A stretch of DNA of 64,000 nucleotides from Pseudomonas sp. CC6-YY-74 (GCF_002025205.1 NZ_CP019947.1:2394001-2458000), one strand, 5' to 3'. Counted from the first letter of the stretch, positions 1 to 9,282 are shown. Made by a program: numbers and translations. The notes: a model not told the origin generated them from the letters alone.

Positions 1-1243
1 CCGTCGCCGGAATCACCCAGTTGAAGCTACCGAGCAGGTGCTGGTTGAGGGTCTCGCTGAAGAACATCTCCTTGCTCAGGAAGCCGTTGAGCAAGGGCAC
101 CCCGGCCATCGCCGAGGCCGCGACCATCGCCAACATGGCGGTATGCGGCATGTATTTCCACATGCCGTTGATTCGGCGCATATCGCGGCTGCCAGTCTCA
201 TGGTCGATGATGCCCGCGGCCATGAATAGCGAAGCCTTGAAGGTCGCGTGGTTGATGATATGGAACACCGCGGCCACCGTCGCCAAGCGGGTATCCAGAC
301 CAAACAGCAGGGTAATCAGGCCCAGGTGGCTGATGGTCGAATAGGCCAGCAGACCCTTGAGATCGTGTTGAAACAGAGCCATGCAGGCGCCGACTAACAA
401 AGTCACCAGGCCGGTGATGCTGACCAGGTAGAACCACCACTCGGTGCCGGCCAACGCCGGGTACAGCCGCGCCAGCAAAAACACCCCAGCCTTGACCATG
501 GTCGCCGAGTGTAGATAGGCCGAAACCGGCGTCGGCGCGGCCATCGCATGAGGCAACCAGAAGTGGAAGGGAAACTGCGCCGACTTGGTGAACACCCCGA
601 GCAGCACCAGCACCAGGGCCAAGGGGTACAGCGCATGGGCACGAATCGCATAACCGGCGGCGAGCACCTGCGACAGCTCGAAGCTACCGGCGATATGACC
701 GATCAGTAAAATCCCCGCGAGCAGGGCCAGGCCGCCACCACCGGTAATCGCCAGAGCCATGCGCGCACCAGTGCGAGCATCCGAACGGCCACTCCAGAAG
801 CCGATCAAGAGGAACGACGAGAGACTGGTCAGCTCCCAGAACATCAGCATCAGCAGCAGGTTTTCCGACAGCACCACACCGAGCATCGAGCCCATGAACA
901 GCAGCAGGAAAGCGTAGAAACGCCCCATCGGCTCCTGCTTCTCCAGGTAGTACCGGGCGTAGAGGATCACCAGCAGACCGATGCCGAGAATCAGCAGGGC
1001 GAACAGAAAGCCCAGGCCATCCAGACGCAGGCTCAGGTTCAGCCCCAGCGACGGCAACCAGCTCAGTTTGACCCTGATCAACTCACCGGCAAATACCGAC
1101 GATTGTTGCGACAGCAGCAGGATCAAGGCCGCCAGTGGCGCCAGCCCCGCCGCCACCGAGCAGGCCGAACGCCCCAACCGATCAGCCAACAGTGGCAGGA
1201 TCATCCCCAAAAATGGCAAGGCGACAATTAGCGCAAGCGCCAT
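1..1243 (-). CDS. phaA: Monovalent cation/H+ antiporter subunit A (PhaA/MrpA type), N-terminal part
   Basis: My translation of the minus strand gives an open frame from ATG at 1243 (MALALIVALPFLG) to the window edge, so about 414 N-terminal residues are present and the rest lies outside. The protein is very hydrophobic with many membrane segments. It contains the proton-antiporter core shared by MrpA, PhaA and NuoL, with FTKSAQFPFHFWLPHAM, a conserved LHSATMVKAG loop and AYSTISHLG. By family knowledge it is the large subunit of the multi-subunit Na+(K+)/H+ antiporter in the inner membrane and supports pH and salt homeostasis. NuoL is the main alternative, but the N-terminus and the absence of nuo neighbours favour the Mrp/Pha family. 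The downstream operon genes are not visible. Confidence 0.85.
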   Translation of the reverse strand, partial: MALALIVALPFLGMILPLLADRLGRSACSVAAGLAPLAALILLLSQQSSVFAGELIRVKLSWLPSLGLNLSLRLDGLGFLFALLILGIGLLVILYARYYLEKQEPMGRFYAFLLLFMGSMLGVVLSENLLLMLMFWELTSLSSFLLIGFWSGRSDARTGARMALAITGGGGLALLAGILLIGHIAGSFELSQVLAAGYAIRAHALYPLALVLVLLGVFTKSAQFPFHFWLPHAMAAPTPVSAYLHSATMVKAGVFLLARLYPALAGTEWWFYLVSITGLVTLLVGACMALFQHDLKGLLAYSTISHLGLITLLFGLDTRLATVAAVFHIINHATFKASLFMAAGIIDHETGSRDMRRINGMWKYMPHTAMLAMVAASAMAGVPLLNGFLSKEMFFSETLNQHLLGSFNWVIPAT

Positions 1244-1310
1244 ACACAAAACCCCTTTTTTGCCTGCCCGCCAGCCAGATCGTGGCCGACGGCTAGCGTC
1301 CAAACTGCTA

Positions 1311-1351
1311 CGCCAGCCCCATGACATGGATTCACCGTCATGGGGCTGGCG
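1311..1351. repeat. Perfect 15-bp inverted repeat upstream of the antiporter gene
   Basis: Positions 1311-1325 (cgccagccccatgac) are exactly complementary to 1337-1351, separated by an 11-nt loop. No T-run follows on either strand, so it is not a classical intrinsic terminator. It lies in the 409-bp gap (1244-1652) upstream of the minus-strand antiporter gene. It could be an operator, an mRNA hairpin or a dispersed repeat. Apart from it and the slyB terminator I see nothing in this gap. Confidence 0.6.
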
Positions 1352-1610
1352 TGCTTTGTTGTATTGGCAGGTCTACGCCTGCTGCATGACCTGCAAAGGC
1401 CAGGGCCCCGGCCCTCATTTGCTGCAACTGGCGCTCGCCAACTCTGATCAGAGCCAGCTAAGCCTTTGTCGGCACAGGATTATTTCCCGATTATCCATAT
1501 CTATCGATGCGACGTCATGAATATAAGTATTACTAAATCGCAACCTGAGCGATTGCCTGACTCTAGCGGGCGCCAGGCGGCCGGGTAGACATCATTGAAT
1601 TACACACACG

Positions 1611-1643
1611 AAAAAGCCGGATCAGCTGACGCTGACCCGGCTT
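1611..1643 (-). terminator. Intrinsic terminator of slyB-like gene
   Basis: Read on the minus strand, aagccgg and ccggctt form a stem that is extended internally by tcagc/gctga and followed by a T-run. It sits 9 bp after the stop codon of the SlyB-like lipoprotein gene. Confidence 0.8.
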
Positions 1644-1652
1644 GAACACGGG

Positions 1653-2117
1653 TTACAGGGCGACGCGACTGGTGCCGTTGACGGTCATGATCCGTACACG
1701 CTGGCCAACCCGGAAGACCTGATTCTCTTCGACGGCCTGCACATAGGCACGCATGGTGCCGTCGTCTTCACGCACGGTGATTTCCACGCCCTGGGTGCGA
1801 GTGAAGCCCTCTTCGGTGGCAGCACCGAGCAAACCACCGGCCACCGCACCGATCACCGCCGCGACGGCACTGCCGCGACCGCCACCGACACCACTACCCG
1901 CCACGCCGCCCACCACCGCACCAGCACCGGCACCGATCGGCGTCTTGGTGCCTTCGATTTTCACCGGCCGCAGCGATTCGATAGTTCCCATGCGCACGGT
2001 TTGCACCGCGCGGGCTTCATCGCGCGAATAGCTGTCACCCGTGAGGCTGGACGCACAACCACCCAGGATCAGAGCCAATGCCGTAAAAACTGTAACCAAC
2101 GCGACTGGCTTACGCAT
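1653..2117 (-). CDS. slyB: SlyB-like glycine-zipper outer-membrane lipoprotein
   Basis: The start is set at ATG 2117 (MRKPVALV) because a strong GGAGG precedes it; a longer frame upstream lacks support. The 154-residue protein has a lipoprotein signal peptide with lipobox LGGC near residue 20. A glycine-zipper stretch follows (GAGAGAVVGGVAG, GAVAGGLLGA), then a C-terminal domain with the motif FRVGQRVRI. This matches the SlyB/PcpY-type 17-kDa outer-membrane lipoproteins, which in enterics belong to the PhoP regulon and help envelope integrity. The gene is monocistronic with its own terminator. The family call is firm; the exact role in this organism is inference. Confidence 0.85.
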   Translation of the reverse strand: MRKPVALVTVFTALALILGGCASSLTGDSYSRDEARAVQTVRMGTIESLRPVKIEGTKTPIGAGAGAVVGGVAGSGVGGGRGSAVAAVIGAVAGGLLGAATEEGFTRTQGVEITVREDDGTMRAYVQAVEENQVFRVGQRVRIMTVNGTSRVAL

Positions 2118-2265
2118 GAGAACCACCTCCGTTTTCAATATATAGCTCATTAAACCGGCAAAGCAGGCACCTGTCATCCTGACCATGGAAAAACCCGCCG
2201 CGACAACCTGTCCGCTTCAGTCAGTTTAGGCTATCGGCTAGGCTTCGCCGTAGGAGGAAGCATCC

Positions 2266-2502
2266 ATGGATTATTTCATCATCGTCAGCCTGACCTGCGC
2301 CGGACTCTATTTCCACTGGTGGCTGTTCGTGCGCATCAAGCGCTGGGCCGACCGCGACCTGGCCCTATCGATGGCCGGCAAGGACGCAGCGAAGAAGAAC
2401 TATATGCTCCAGCGCCTGGCCGAAGCCCAGACAGATAAGGTCAAACGTCGTGCACTGCACGCCTGGCTGGAACGTGCCGCCGCCGATTACCGCGCGCCCT
2501 GA
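2266..2502 (+). CDS. Small conserved membrane-anchored protein
   Basis: This 78-residue protein starts at ATG 2266 behind a strong TAGGAGG ribosome-binding site. One hydrophobic N-terminal segment (MDYFIIVSLTCAGLYF) is followed by a basic, helical, soluble tail rich in Lys, Arg and Ala. It looks like one of the short hypothetical proteins conserved in Pseudomonas. No catalytic motif is visible and I do not recognise a function. It is convergent with pdxH. Confidence 0.7.
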   Translation: MDYFIIVSLTCAGLYFHWWLFVRIKRWADRDLALSMAGKDAAKKNYMLQRLAEAQTDKVKRRALHAWLERAAADYRAP

Positions 2503-2610
2503 GGGGTAGAGACAAACCAAAACCATGCGGCGAGGGTTTCTTCACCCGCGCAGAAACAGTGAGGCGCCCGCAGGCGCCCCGTATGCAACAGATCACATCC
2601 ACCCCTGCGA

Positions 2611-3258
2611 TCAGGGTGCCAGCCGCTCGCGCGTCCAGACATCGTTGTGCAAGCGGTAATCGAGACGATCATGCAGACGACTGCTACGGCCCTGCCAGAA
2701 CTCGACTCGCTCGGCCAGCAGGCGGTAACCGCCCCAGTGTGGCGGGCAGTGTGGCGCCTGACCGAGAAAGCGTTCCTCGACTTGCGCCAGCAGACTTTCC
2801 AGTTCAGCGCGATCCTTGATCAACTGACTCTGCGGTGAAGCCCAAGCGCCCAGGCGACTGCCCAGCGGACGCACCTGGAAATAAGCATCAGACTCGGCCG
2901 GGGTGACGCGCTCGACCCGACCTTCGATGCGAACCTGACGCTCCAGGCTCGGCCAGAAGAAAGTCATGGCTGCATACGGCCGGGCAGCCAATTGCTCGCC
3001 CTTGGCACTGTCGTAGTTGCTGAAAAAGGTGAAGCCGCGCTCGTCCAGGCCTTTGAGCAGCAGCACCCGACAATGCGGACGGCCCTCGGCATCGACAGTG
3101 GCCAGAGTCATGGTATTGGGCTCAACCGGCGGTTGCTCGGTTTTCAGCGCATCGGCAAACCATTGTGTGAACAAGCCGAATGGCTCGGAAGGCGCTTGCG
3201 CCTCGCTCAAGCCATCACGGGTGTAGTCGCGGCGCATATCGGCCAGGGTCTGGGTCAT
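2611..3258 (-). CDS. pdxH: Pyridoxamine/pyridoxine 5'-phosphate oxidase
   Basis: The 215-residue protein has the usual length of PdxH, the FMN enzyme that makes pyridoxal 5'-phosphate from PNP or PMP with oxygen. Diagnostic motifs are the N-terminal [12 protein letters not shown], the FMN/substrate region [19 protein letters not shown], the central [29 protein letters not shown], and the C-terminal [12 protein letters not shown] with the basic substrate-phosphate residues. All key segments are intact. It is transcribed away from the OmpA-type gene upstream. A GC-rich hairpin at about 2561-2580 lies just beyond its stop and may act in termination. Confidence 0.97.
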   Translation of the reverse strand: MTQTLADMRRDYTRDGLSEAQAPSEPFGLFTQWFADALKTEQPPVEPNTMTLATVDAEGRPHCRVLLLKGLDERGFTFFSNYDSAKGEQLAARPYAAMTFFWPSLERQVRIEGRVERVTPAESDAYFQVRPLGSRLGAWASPQSQLIKDRAELESLLAQVEERFLGQAPHCPPHWGGYRLLAERVEFWQGRSSRLHDRLDYRLHNDVWTRERLAP

Positions 3259-3332
3259 GACGAAGCCCTCGAAAACGGAGGCTGCCTAGCTTACCCGGAC
3301 ACACCTGACTTGGCTTGATCTGGGGCAAGTCT

Positions 3333-3995
3333 CTACTTCTTGGCGGCAAGCGAATCGGCACTGTCTTGCTGCTTGCCTCTGACTGCGACCAACTCGGGCA
3401 CAGCAGCTGGAACCGGCTGGCTGTATTTGGCAACCAGCGCCTGCATGGTGTCCTTCGAGGTCAGCAGAATTTCCACCCGCCGATTCAGCGCACGACCCTC
3501 GACGCTGTCATTGGCCGCTCGCGGCATGTCCGAGCCCATACCTTTGACCATCAGGCGATTCTGCTTCAACCCGCTCAAGCGGAAGATTGCGGTAAAGGCC
3601 CGCGCTCGCTCGTGGCTGAGCTCACGGTTGGCCGCGGCGGCGCCAGAGGTGTCGGCATGGCCGAGCACGAACACGGCAACGCTCTGGTCTTTTTCCAGCA
3701 ACTTGGCCACCCGGCTGATCGGCCCAAGGGTCACCGGCAGCAGCATAAAGGGGCGGTCCGGATTGAACGTTCCCTGCACCGGGGCCGTCACCACCAGCAG
3801 GTTCTCACGCCGCTCCAGCTCGAAGTGGCTGTCCTTGATCGCCTCACGCACGCGCGGTTCGTAATCGTCCAGCCAGGCCTGGGTGACTTTCGGGTCGGGC
3901 ATGGCGGCCGCCACTGATTGCTTGCTCTTTTCAGAGCCAGCGCAACCGGCAAGGAGCAGACACAGGGCGAAGGCGAGAGATTTGTTGGCGCGCAT
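3333..3995 (-). CDS. OmpA-family (peptidoglycan-binding) lipoprotein
   Basis: The 220-residue protein starts with MRANKSLAFALCLLLAGC, a lipoprotein signal peptide with lipobox LAGC. A central region of unknown fold is followed by an OmpA C-terminal domain. Its landmarks are VFVLGHADTSGAAAANRELSHERA and GRALNRRVEILL, the Asp and Arg residues that bind the diaminopimelate of peptidoglycan. It is probably anchored in the outer membrane and tethers it to the cell wall. A Lys/Gln/Ser-rich tail follows the domain. Paralogues in the window are at 9283, 10119 and 49858. Confidence 0.85.
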   Translation of the reverse strand: MRANKSLAFALCLLLAGCAGSEKSKQSVAAAMPDPKVTQAWLDDYEPRVREAIKDSHFELERRENLLVVTAPVQGTFNPDRPFMLLPVTLGPISRVAKLLEKDQSVAVFVLGHADTSGAAAANRELSHERARAFTAIFRLSGLKQNRLMVKGMGSDMPRAANDSVEGRALNRRVEILLTSKDTMQALVAKYSQPVPAAVPELVAVRGKQQDSADSLAAKK

Positions 3996-4091
3996 CGGTT
4001 ATCCACATACAAAATAGTCTAAAGAAACCGGCGACGGGCCGGCATGAGCACTTGAAACAACCACACTGTGCCCGGAGTTTAGCCGAGCCTT

Positions 4092-5237
4092 CTATAAACA
4101 ATCTGCCAAAACACGCGCAAGTTTCTGCGCACGAGGGTCCATCAAGACGAACGGTCCCAGATTGTTGACCACGAAACCAAACGCCACATCGCGCTCCGGA
4201 TCGGCAAAGCCGCTGGAACCACCCGCTCCCGGATGACCGAAAGCACGCGCACCCATGCCATAGGTGGCGTTGGCCACCCCGGGCTGATCAAGCATGCAGC
4301 CCAAACCGAAGCGCGTACGGGTCAACAGGGTCTTGTCTTCGCCGATACCATGCTCTCGGGTCAACTCATCGAGCAGCTCGCTTTCCAGCAAGCGCCCATC
4401 GAGCAAACCGCTGTAAAAACCGGCCAGACTGCGCGCATTACCGTGACCATTGGCCGCCGGTTGCTGCATTTGACGCCACTGCGGCTTATTAGTGCTGGTC
4501 ATGATCGACGGCGGATTAGTGAACGCTCGCGTACTCATGGCCGTCGAGTCGCTCATCATGACCTTGAGCAGGCGCTGGGCAGCGTCATCACCCATGCTGC
4601 CCTTGCCGCGCGAGATATGCGCCACGCGGTCGAATTCTTCATCGGCCAGGCCGACATGAAAGTCCAGGCCCAGCGGTTTGGCGGTGCGCGCGACTATCGA
4701 CTCACCCGGGCCGCGGCCTTCGATGCGCCGCAATAGCTCGCCAACCAGCCAGCCATAGGTGATGGGCGCATAACCATGCCCCTCGCCAAGTGGCCACCAG
4801 GGCTCTTCGGCCGCCAGGGCGCTGGTCATCGTCTGCCAGTCATACAAGGCTTCGGCCGGCAGCATCTGGCGCAGCGCCGGCAACCCGGCCTGATGGCAGA
4901 GTAAATGACGCAGGGTGATCCTGGCTTTGCCAGCGGCGGCGAACTCTGGCCAGTAACGGGCCACGGGCGCGTCCAGCTCGAGTTTGCCCTCGCCGACCAG
5001 CTGCAAGGCGGTCACGGCGGTAAAGGTCTTGGTGCAGGAAAACAGGTTGAGAATGGTGTCGCTGTGCCAGGCCTGCTGACCGTCCTTATCGGCCACTCCG
5101 GCCCAGATATCCAGCACCGTCTCGCCGGCGACCTGCACGCAGAGCGCGCCACCACGCTCCTGGGGATCGTCGAACAGGGCGGCGAAGGTGTCCTTGACCG
5201 CCTCGAACTTGAGGTCGAAATAGCCCTGAATCTGCAC
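4092..5237 (-). CDS. Serine hydrolase, beta-lactamase/EstB-type esterase family
   Basis: The 381-residue protein belongs to the beta-lactamase-like (class C/EstB) serine hydrolases. The nucleophile motif SxxK is present as SCTK (Ser67, Lys70), followed by FTAVTALQLV. A tyrosine motif appears in YAPITYGWLVGELL, and the third motif is HPGAGGSSGFADP near the C-terminus. No signal peptide is evident, so it is probably cytoplasmic. Family members act as carboxylesterases, lactonases or peptidases; the substrate cannot be read from sequence. It lies downstream of dinG on the same strand, 82 bp away. Confidence 0.85.
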   Translation of the reverse strand: MQIQGYFDLKFEAVKDTFAALFDDPQERGGALCVQVAGETVLDIWAGVADKDGQQAWHSDTILNLFSCTKTFTAVTALQLVGEGKLELDAPVARYWPEFAAAGKARITLRHLLCHQAGLPALRQMLPAEALYDWQTMTSALAAEEPWWPLGEGHGYAPITYGWLVGELLRRIEGRGPGESIVARTAKPLGLDFHVGLADEEFDRVAHISRGKGSMGDDAAQRLLKVMMSDSTAMSTRAFTNPPSIMTSTNKPQWRQMQQPAANGHGNARSLAGFYSGLLDGRLLESELLDELTREHGIGEDKTLLTRTRFGLGCMLDQPGVANATYGMGARAFGHPGAGGSSGFADPERDVAFGFVVNNLGPFVLMDPRAQKLARVLADCL

Positions 5238-5319
5238 AAACGGCTCCTTGAACTGGGGAATGGATGATCAGCCACGCATTGTTCCAGCCCAGCTTGCGCT
5301 TGGGAACCCGCGCAGCCGG

Positions 5320-7464
5320 CTAACTGATCTCCCGCCGAAAAGGCGGCAAGGCATTGAGAATCGCCTTGCCATAACGCTGGGTCACCACTCGCCGGTCGAG
5401 CAAGGTGATGGTGCCGCGGTCTGCTTCGGTACGCAGCAAGCGCCCACAGGCCTGGACCAGGCGCAGCGAGGCGTCGGGTACGGCGATTTCCATGAAGGGG
5501 TTGCCGCCGCGCGCCTCGATCCACTCGGCCAGCGCCGCCTCCACCGGGTCATCCGGCACCGCGAAGGGGATTTTGGCGATCACCACATGCTCGCAGTAGG
5601 CGCCGGGCAGGTCGACGCCTTCGGCGAAACTGGCCAGGCCGAACAACACGCTGTCTTCGCCGCTGTCGACCCGCGCCTTGTGCTTGTTGAGGGTTTCCTG
5701 CTTGGACAGGTTGCCCTGGATAAATACCCGCTTGCGCCAATCGCGCTCCAGCCCCTCGAACACGTCCTGCATCTGTTTGCGCGAGGAGAACAGCACCAGG
5801 GTGCCGCGCGAGCCCTCCACCAATGCCGGAAGGTCGCGAATGATCGCCGCCGTGTGCGCCACCGCATCACGCGGATCGGCATGCAGATTCGGCACCCGCA
5901 AGACGCCGGCATCGGCATGATGGAAGGGGCTCGGCACCACGGAGGTCACCGCCACCTTGGGCAGGCCGGCACGCATCCGATAGCGATCGAAGGTACCCAG
6001 CGCGGTCAGGGTTGCCGAAGTCACCAGGGCGCCATAGGCCACGTTCCACAGGTTGCGCCGCAAGGTCTCGGCGGCCAGGATCGGGCTGGCGTTGACCTCG
6101 ATGTCGAACAGCGCACCGCTGTCGGCCAGGGTCAGCCAACGCGCCATCGGCGGGCTGTCTTCGGGGTCTTCGGCGGTGAAGGCCAGCCACAGTTCCCAGC
6201 TACCATGGGCACGCGCCAGCAGGCTGCCGAACAGCGGGTACCACTCCTCGGCCTGGTGACTGGCGATGCCGATGGTGGCCTCGCCATCCATGGCTTCCTT
6301 GAGCTTCTCGGTCACCCCGGTGAACAATTCGGACAGCTTGGAAAAGCCCTTCTTCAACTCCGTGCCCAGCTCACGCAGGTGCTCCGGCACCTGGCCGCCA
6401 ACGAAACGATGGCGCGGTCGTTCACGGCCTTGCATGTCTTCGCCGGGCTTGAATTCGGCCACCTGCTCACAGGCGCTGAACATGAACTGCTGCTGGGTCT
6501 TGATCTCCCGCGCCAGCTCCGGGACCTGCTCGATCAAGCGCCCCAGATCTCCCGGCAACGGGTGCTGGGCCAGCAGCTTGCTGAGGTTCTTCGCGGTCTG
6601 CTCCAGCCAGTCGGCGGTTGAGCGCAAGCGGGTGAAATGGGCGAAGTGACCGATGGCCTTGTCCGGCAGATGGTGTCCCTCGTCGAACACATAGAGGGTT
6701 TCCCGCGGATCGGGCAGCACCGCGCCGCCGCCCAGCGCCAGGTCGGCGAGCACCATGTCATGGTTGGTGACGATCACATCGACCTTGCTCATACCCTCGC
6801 GCGCCTTGTAGAAGGCGCACTGCTGGAAGTTCGGGCAATGCCGGCTGGTGCACTGGCTGTGATCGGTGGTCAGTTGCGACCAGCGCGTATCCTCCAGTTC
6901 CTCGGGCCAGTTGTCGCGATCGCCGTCCCATTTGTTGCCGGCGAGCTTTTCCATCATGAGCACGAACAGTTTCTGGCTCTGCTCGTCGACGTCGATCCGG
7001 AAGCCCTCTTCCTCGAACAACTGGGCAGTGGCGGTTTGCGCATGGCCCTCCTGCAACAGCATGTCGAGTTTGGACAGGCACAGGTAGCGACCACGGCCCT
7101 TGGCCAGGGCGAAGCTGAAGCTCAGACCGCTGTTGCGCATCAGGTCGGGCAGATCCTTGTGGACGATCTGCTCCTGCAGGGCCACGGTCGCGGTGGCGAT
7201 TACCAGACGCTTGCCGGCGGCCTTGGCCACGGGAATCGCCGCCAGGCAGTAGGCCACCGTCTTGCCGGTGCCAGTACCGGCCTCGACCGCCACCACGGCC
7301 GGTTCACCCTCACGCCGACCTTCCCCATCGACCTTGATCGCCCCCAACACCTTGGCGATGTCGGCGATCATCAGCCGTTGGCCATAGCGAGGTTTGAGCG
7401 ACTTGGCTTCGAGAAAACGCGTGTAGGCGCCCTGGATCTGGGACTTGAGTTCGGTACTGAGCAT
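5320..7464 (-). CDS. dinG: ATP-dependent DNA helicase DinG
   Basis: This is a superfamily 2, XPD-like 5'-3' helicase that unwinds D-loops, R-loops and forked DNA in repair. I place the start at ATG 7464 (MLSTELKSQIQGAY), which matches the usual DinG N-terminus and gives 714 residues; an in-frame upstream start at 7521 would add 19 residues. Walker A is EAGTGTGKT and Walker B is the DEGH box (VFDEGHHLPD). The iron-sulfur cysteine cluster region includes CTSRHCPNFQQC. The C-terminal helicase motif QACGRLLRTEADRG is intact. Confidence 0.93.
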   Translation of the reverse strand: MLSTELKSQIQGAYTRFLEAKSLKPRYGQRLMIADIAKVLGAIKVDGEGRREGEPAVVAVEAGTGTGKTVAYCLAAIPVAKAAGKRLVIATATVALQEQIVHKDLPDLMRNSGLSFSFALAKGRGRYLCLSKLDMLLQEGHAQTATAQLFEEEGFRIDVDEQSQKLFVLMMEKLAGNKWDGDRDNWPEELEDTRWSQLTTDHSQCTSRHCPNFQQCAFYKAREGMSKVDVIVTNHDMVLADLALGGGAVLPDPRETLYVFDEGHHLPDKAIGHFAHFTRLRSTADWLEQTAKNLSKLLAQHPLPGDLGRLIEQVPELAREIKTQQQFMFSACEQVAEFKPGEDMQGRERPRHRFVGGQVPEHLRELGTELKKGFSKLSELFTGVTEKLKEAMDGEATIGIASHQAEEWYPLFGSLLARAHGSWELWLAFTAEDPEDSPPMARWLTLADSGALFDIEVNASPILAAETLRRNLWNVAYGALVTSATLTALGTFDRYRMRAGLPKVAVTSVVPSPFHHADAGVLRVPNLHADPRDAVAHTAAIIRDLPALVEGSRGTLVLFSSRKQMQDVFEGLERDWRKRVFIQGNLSKQETLNKHKARVDSGEDSVLFGLASFAEGVDLPGAYCEHVVIAKIPFAVPDDPVEAALAEWIEARGGNPFMEIAVPDASLRLVQACGRLLRTEADRGTITLLDRRVVTQRYGKAILNALPPFRREIS

Positions 7465-7578
7465 GGGATATGGACGGGGTCTTGGCGCAAAAAGGCTGGA
7501 TAAATTTTCAGTGTCTGACATCGGCCGCTATCATAGCGCGCTAATCGATAATGCGCAGAACCCGGACTGGAGTTTTAC

Positions 7579-8043
7579 ATGACACCTTACGCTGTGACCT
7601 ACGCCCTGCATCTGCTCGCCGCACTCGTTTGGGTCGGTGGTATGTTTTTCGCCTGGATGATCCTGCGCCCCGCCGCGGTCAGCGCACTCGAGGCGCCGGC
7701 TCGCTTGAAACTGTGGCTCGAGGTATTTCAGCGCTTCTTCTACTGGGTCTGGGCGGCCGTGATAGTGCTGCCGATTACCGGCATGGGCATGCTTCATCTG
7801 CGCTTTTCCGGTTTCGAGGCCGCGCCGCGCTACGTGCACATCATGATCGGCCTGTATATCGCCATGCTCGCGCTGTTTCTCCGCGTGCAGGCCCTGCAAC
7901 TGCCCGAACTGCGTCGCGCAGTGGCCGCCGAAGACTGGCCGAGCGGCGGTGCCGTGCTCGGGCGCATTCGCCGCTTGGTGGGGATCAACCTGATTCTGGG
8001 CCTGGCACTGATCAGCATCGCGGCCACCCGCCCAGGCTTTTGA
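7579..8043 (+). CDS. CopD-family four-helix inner-membrane protein
   Basis: The 154-residue protein starts at ATG 7579. It has about four membrane segments, with His in the first (YALHLLAALVWVGGMFFAW), a second around VWAAVIVLPITGMGML and a third with HIMIGLYIAMLALFL. This matches the CopD domain family, related to copper-resistance membrane proteins and haem-bearing homologues. Stand-alone short CopD proteins are common in Pseudomonas and their role is not established. It is divergent from dinG with about 114 bp between start codons. Confidence 0.75.
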   Translation: MTPYAVTYALHLLAALVWVGGMFFAWMILRPAAVSALEAPARLKLWLEVFQRFFYWVWAAVIVLPITGMGMLHLRFSGFEAAPRYVHIMIGLYIAMLALFLRVQALQLPELRRAVAAEDWPSGGAVLGRIRRLVGINLILGLALISIAATRPGF

Positions 8044-8089
8044 GGACGAGCCAGGAGCGCATGGCGCTCCTGGCCTTGGAGCCGCAGAG

Positions 8090-8851
8090 TTAAAAGCGCA
8101 CTACATCCAGACTGCCGGCCGTCCCCGCAACGCCCGATTGGCCGCTCTGACCGGAGCGCCCATCACCGGCATGCGCCGTGCTGTACAGCCAGCAGCCCTT
8201 GCTCGCGCCACCGACCCCAGCGTTCCCGCCATTGCCGGCTGCGCCACCAGCGCCGCCATCGAGGAGTACCTGCAGCCGCTGCAGGGGAAAATCCAGCGGC
8301 ACTTCCAGGCGCACCTGGGCACCCCGGGCGCCGACCTGGCCATCGCCACCGTTCAACCCGTCATGACCGCGACTGGCCTGACCCCAGGTACAGCCACCCG
8401 GTTTGCCATCCGCACCATCCAGGCCGGAGTAACCTGGTGCGCCCATGCCACCTCGAGCATCGACCAAGAGGGCCTCGGTCACCACGCTCACCAGGCGAAG
8501 GCTCAGCGTACGGCCCGGCAATGCCGGTTGCAGGAACGAACCCGGGGCACCACGCACGCTGATCTGCGCGCCGGCAGCGACCTCACCGCGCTCCACATCC
8601 AGACGAAATGCCTGCTCGCCAGGTGCAATGGCAATCCGCGCGTCACGCCCCAGGCGCAGTTCCGCGACATACATGTCAGTCAGCCCGGACGGAATCAGCA
8701 AGGTGCCATGATCGGCGATGTGCAAGCGCTCCACCCGCAACACGCTGGTTGTCGCCGGCAAGCGCAGCAAGGTATGCGGCTGCACATCGATCAGGCTCTG
8801 CGCCAATGCCAGCGGGCTACAGAGTGCGGCCAGCAGCAACAGGCTACGCAT
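8090..8851 (-). CDS. Secreted glycine-rich collagen-like protein
   Basis: The 253-residue protein has a clear signal peptide (MRSLLLLAALCSPLALAQS). A beta-rich N-terminal half (about 20-130) is followed by a glycine-rich C-terminal half. That half contains Gly-X-Y-like runs such as GAPGYSGLDGADGKPGG, NGGDGQVGARGAQ and GRSGQSGQSGVAGTAG, interrupted by a short non-repetitive beta segment. Cysteines in GGCTWG and KGCWLYS could form a disulfide. It is probably periplasmic or extracellular. Its start codon overlaps the end of the DUF1145 gene by 8 bp, suggesting co-transcription. I do not recognise a named family. Confidence 0.7.
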   Translation of the reverse strand: MRSLLLLAALCSPLALAQSLIDVQPHTLLRLPATTSVLRVERLHIADHGTLLIPSGLTDMYVAELRLGRDARIAIAPGEQAFRLDVERGEVAAGAQISVRGAPGSFLQPALPGRTLSLRLVSVVTEALLVDARGGMGAPGYSGLDGADGKPGGCTWGQASRGHDGLNGGDGQVGARGAQVRLEVPLDFPLQRLQVLLDGGAGGAAGNGGNAGVGGASKGCWLYSTAHAGDGRSGQSGQSGVAGTAGSLDVVRF

Positions 8852-9149
8852 GTTCGACCTCCAACTGCGCCAGCTCCGCGCTCACCAGTTGCGCCGGTGC
8901 CGATGACAACCCCTGCAAGTGAAAAATGCCAAACAGTAAAATCTGTACGCGTTCGAGCCCCAGCCGAGTACGCCCGCTCACGCGCTCATTGAATAGCCAC
9001 AACTCCAGCCCATGGATCAGCACAAGCACAGCACCCGCCAGATTCAGCAGCAGTGCGAAAGGTTGCGCGAACGGATCGATCAGATTGGCCAAGACCACGC
9101 CCCAAAATATCGCGGTCAGCACTTTCCCCAGCCCCAACAAGATTTTCAT
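8844..9149 (-). CDS. DUF1145-family small membrane protein (YhhL-like)
   Basis: The 101-residue protein has two or three membrane helices (KVLTAIFWGVVLANLIDP, FALLLNLAGAVLVLIHGLEL). The pattern of a helix ending in NLIDPF and a second containing IHGLELWLF is typical of the DUF1145/YhhL family of inner-membrane proteins of unknown function. A polar Gln/Ala/Glu-rich tail follows. It is the first gene of a pair with the collagen-like protein, overlapping by 8 bp. Confidence 0.75.
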   Translation of the reverse strand: MKILLGLGKVLTAIFWGVVLANLIDPFAQPFALLLNLAGAVLVLIHGLELWLFNERVSGRTRLGLERVQILLFGIFHLQGLSSAPAQLVSAELAQLEVEHA

Positions 9150-9282
9150 GTCCGCCCCTGGCAGTATTTTTTGGTCCGCCGCACCTTAACTGCTTTGCGC
9201 CGGGCTAGCAAAAACTGCCGAGGCCTGCCGCCGCGCCAGATACATGGCCGGTCAAAGACCGGCCCGCATCAGGCAACGTCGG

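Noticed and set aside
4233..4736. 167-residue plus-strand frame
   Set aside because: Antisense to the serine hydrolase whose catalytic motifs are intact.
5248..6621. 457-residue plus-strand frame opposite dinG
   Set aside because: It lies wholly antisense to the firm dinG and has a His/Gln/Arg-rich composition typical of shadow frames in GC-rich DNA.
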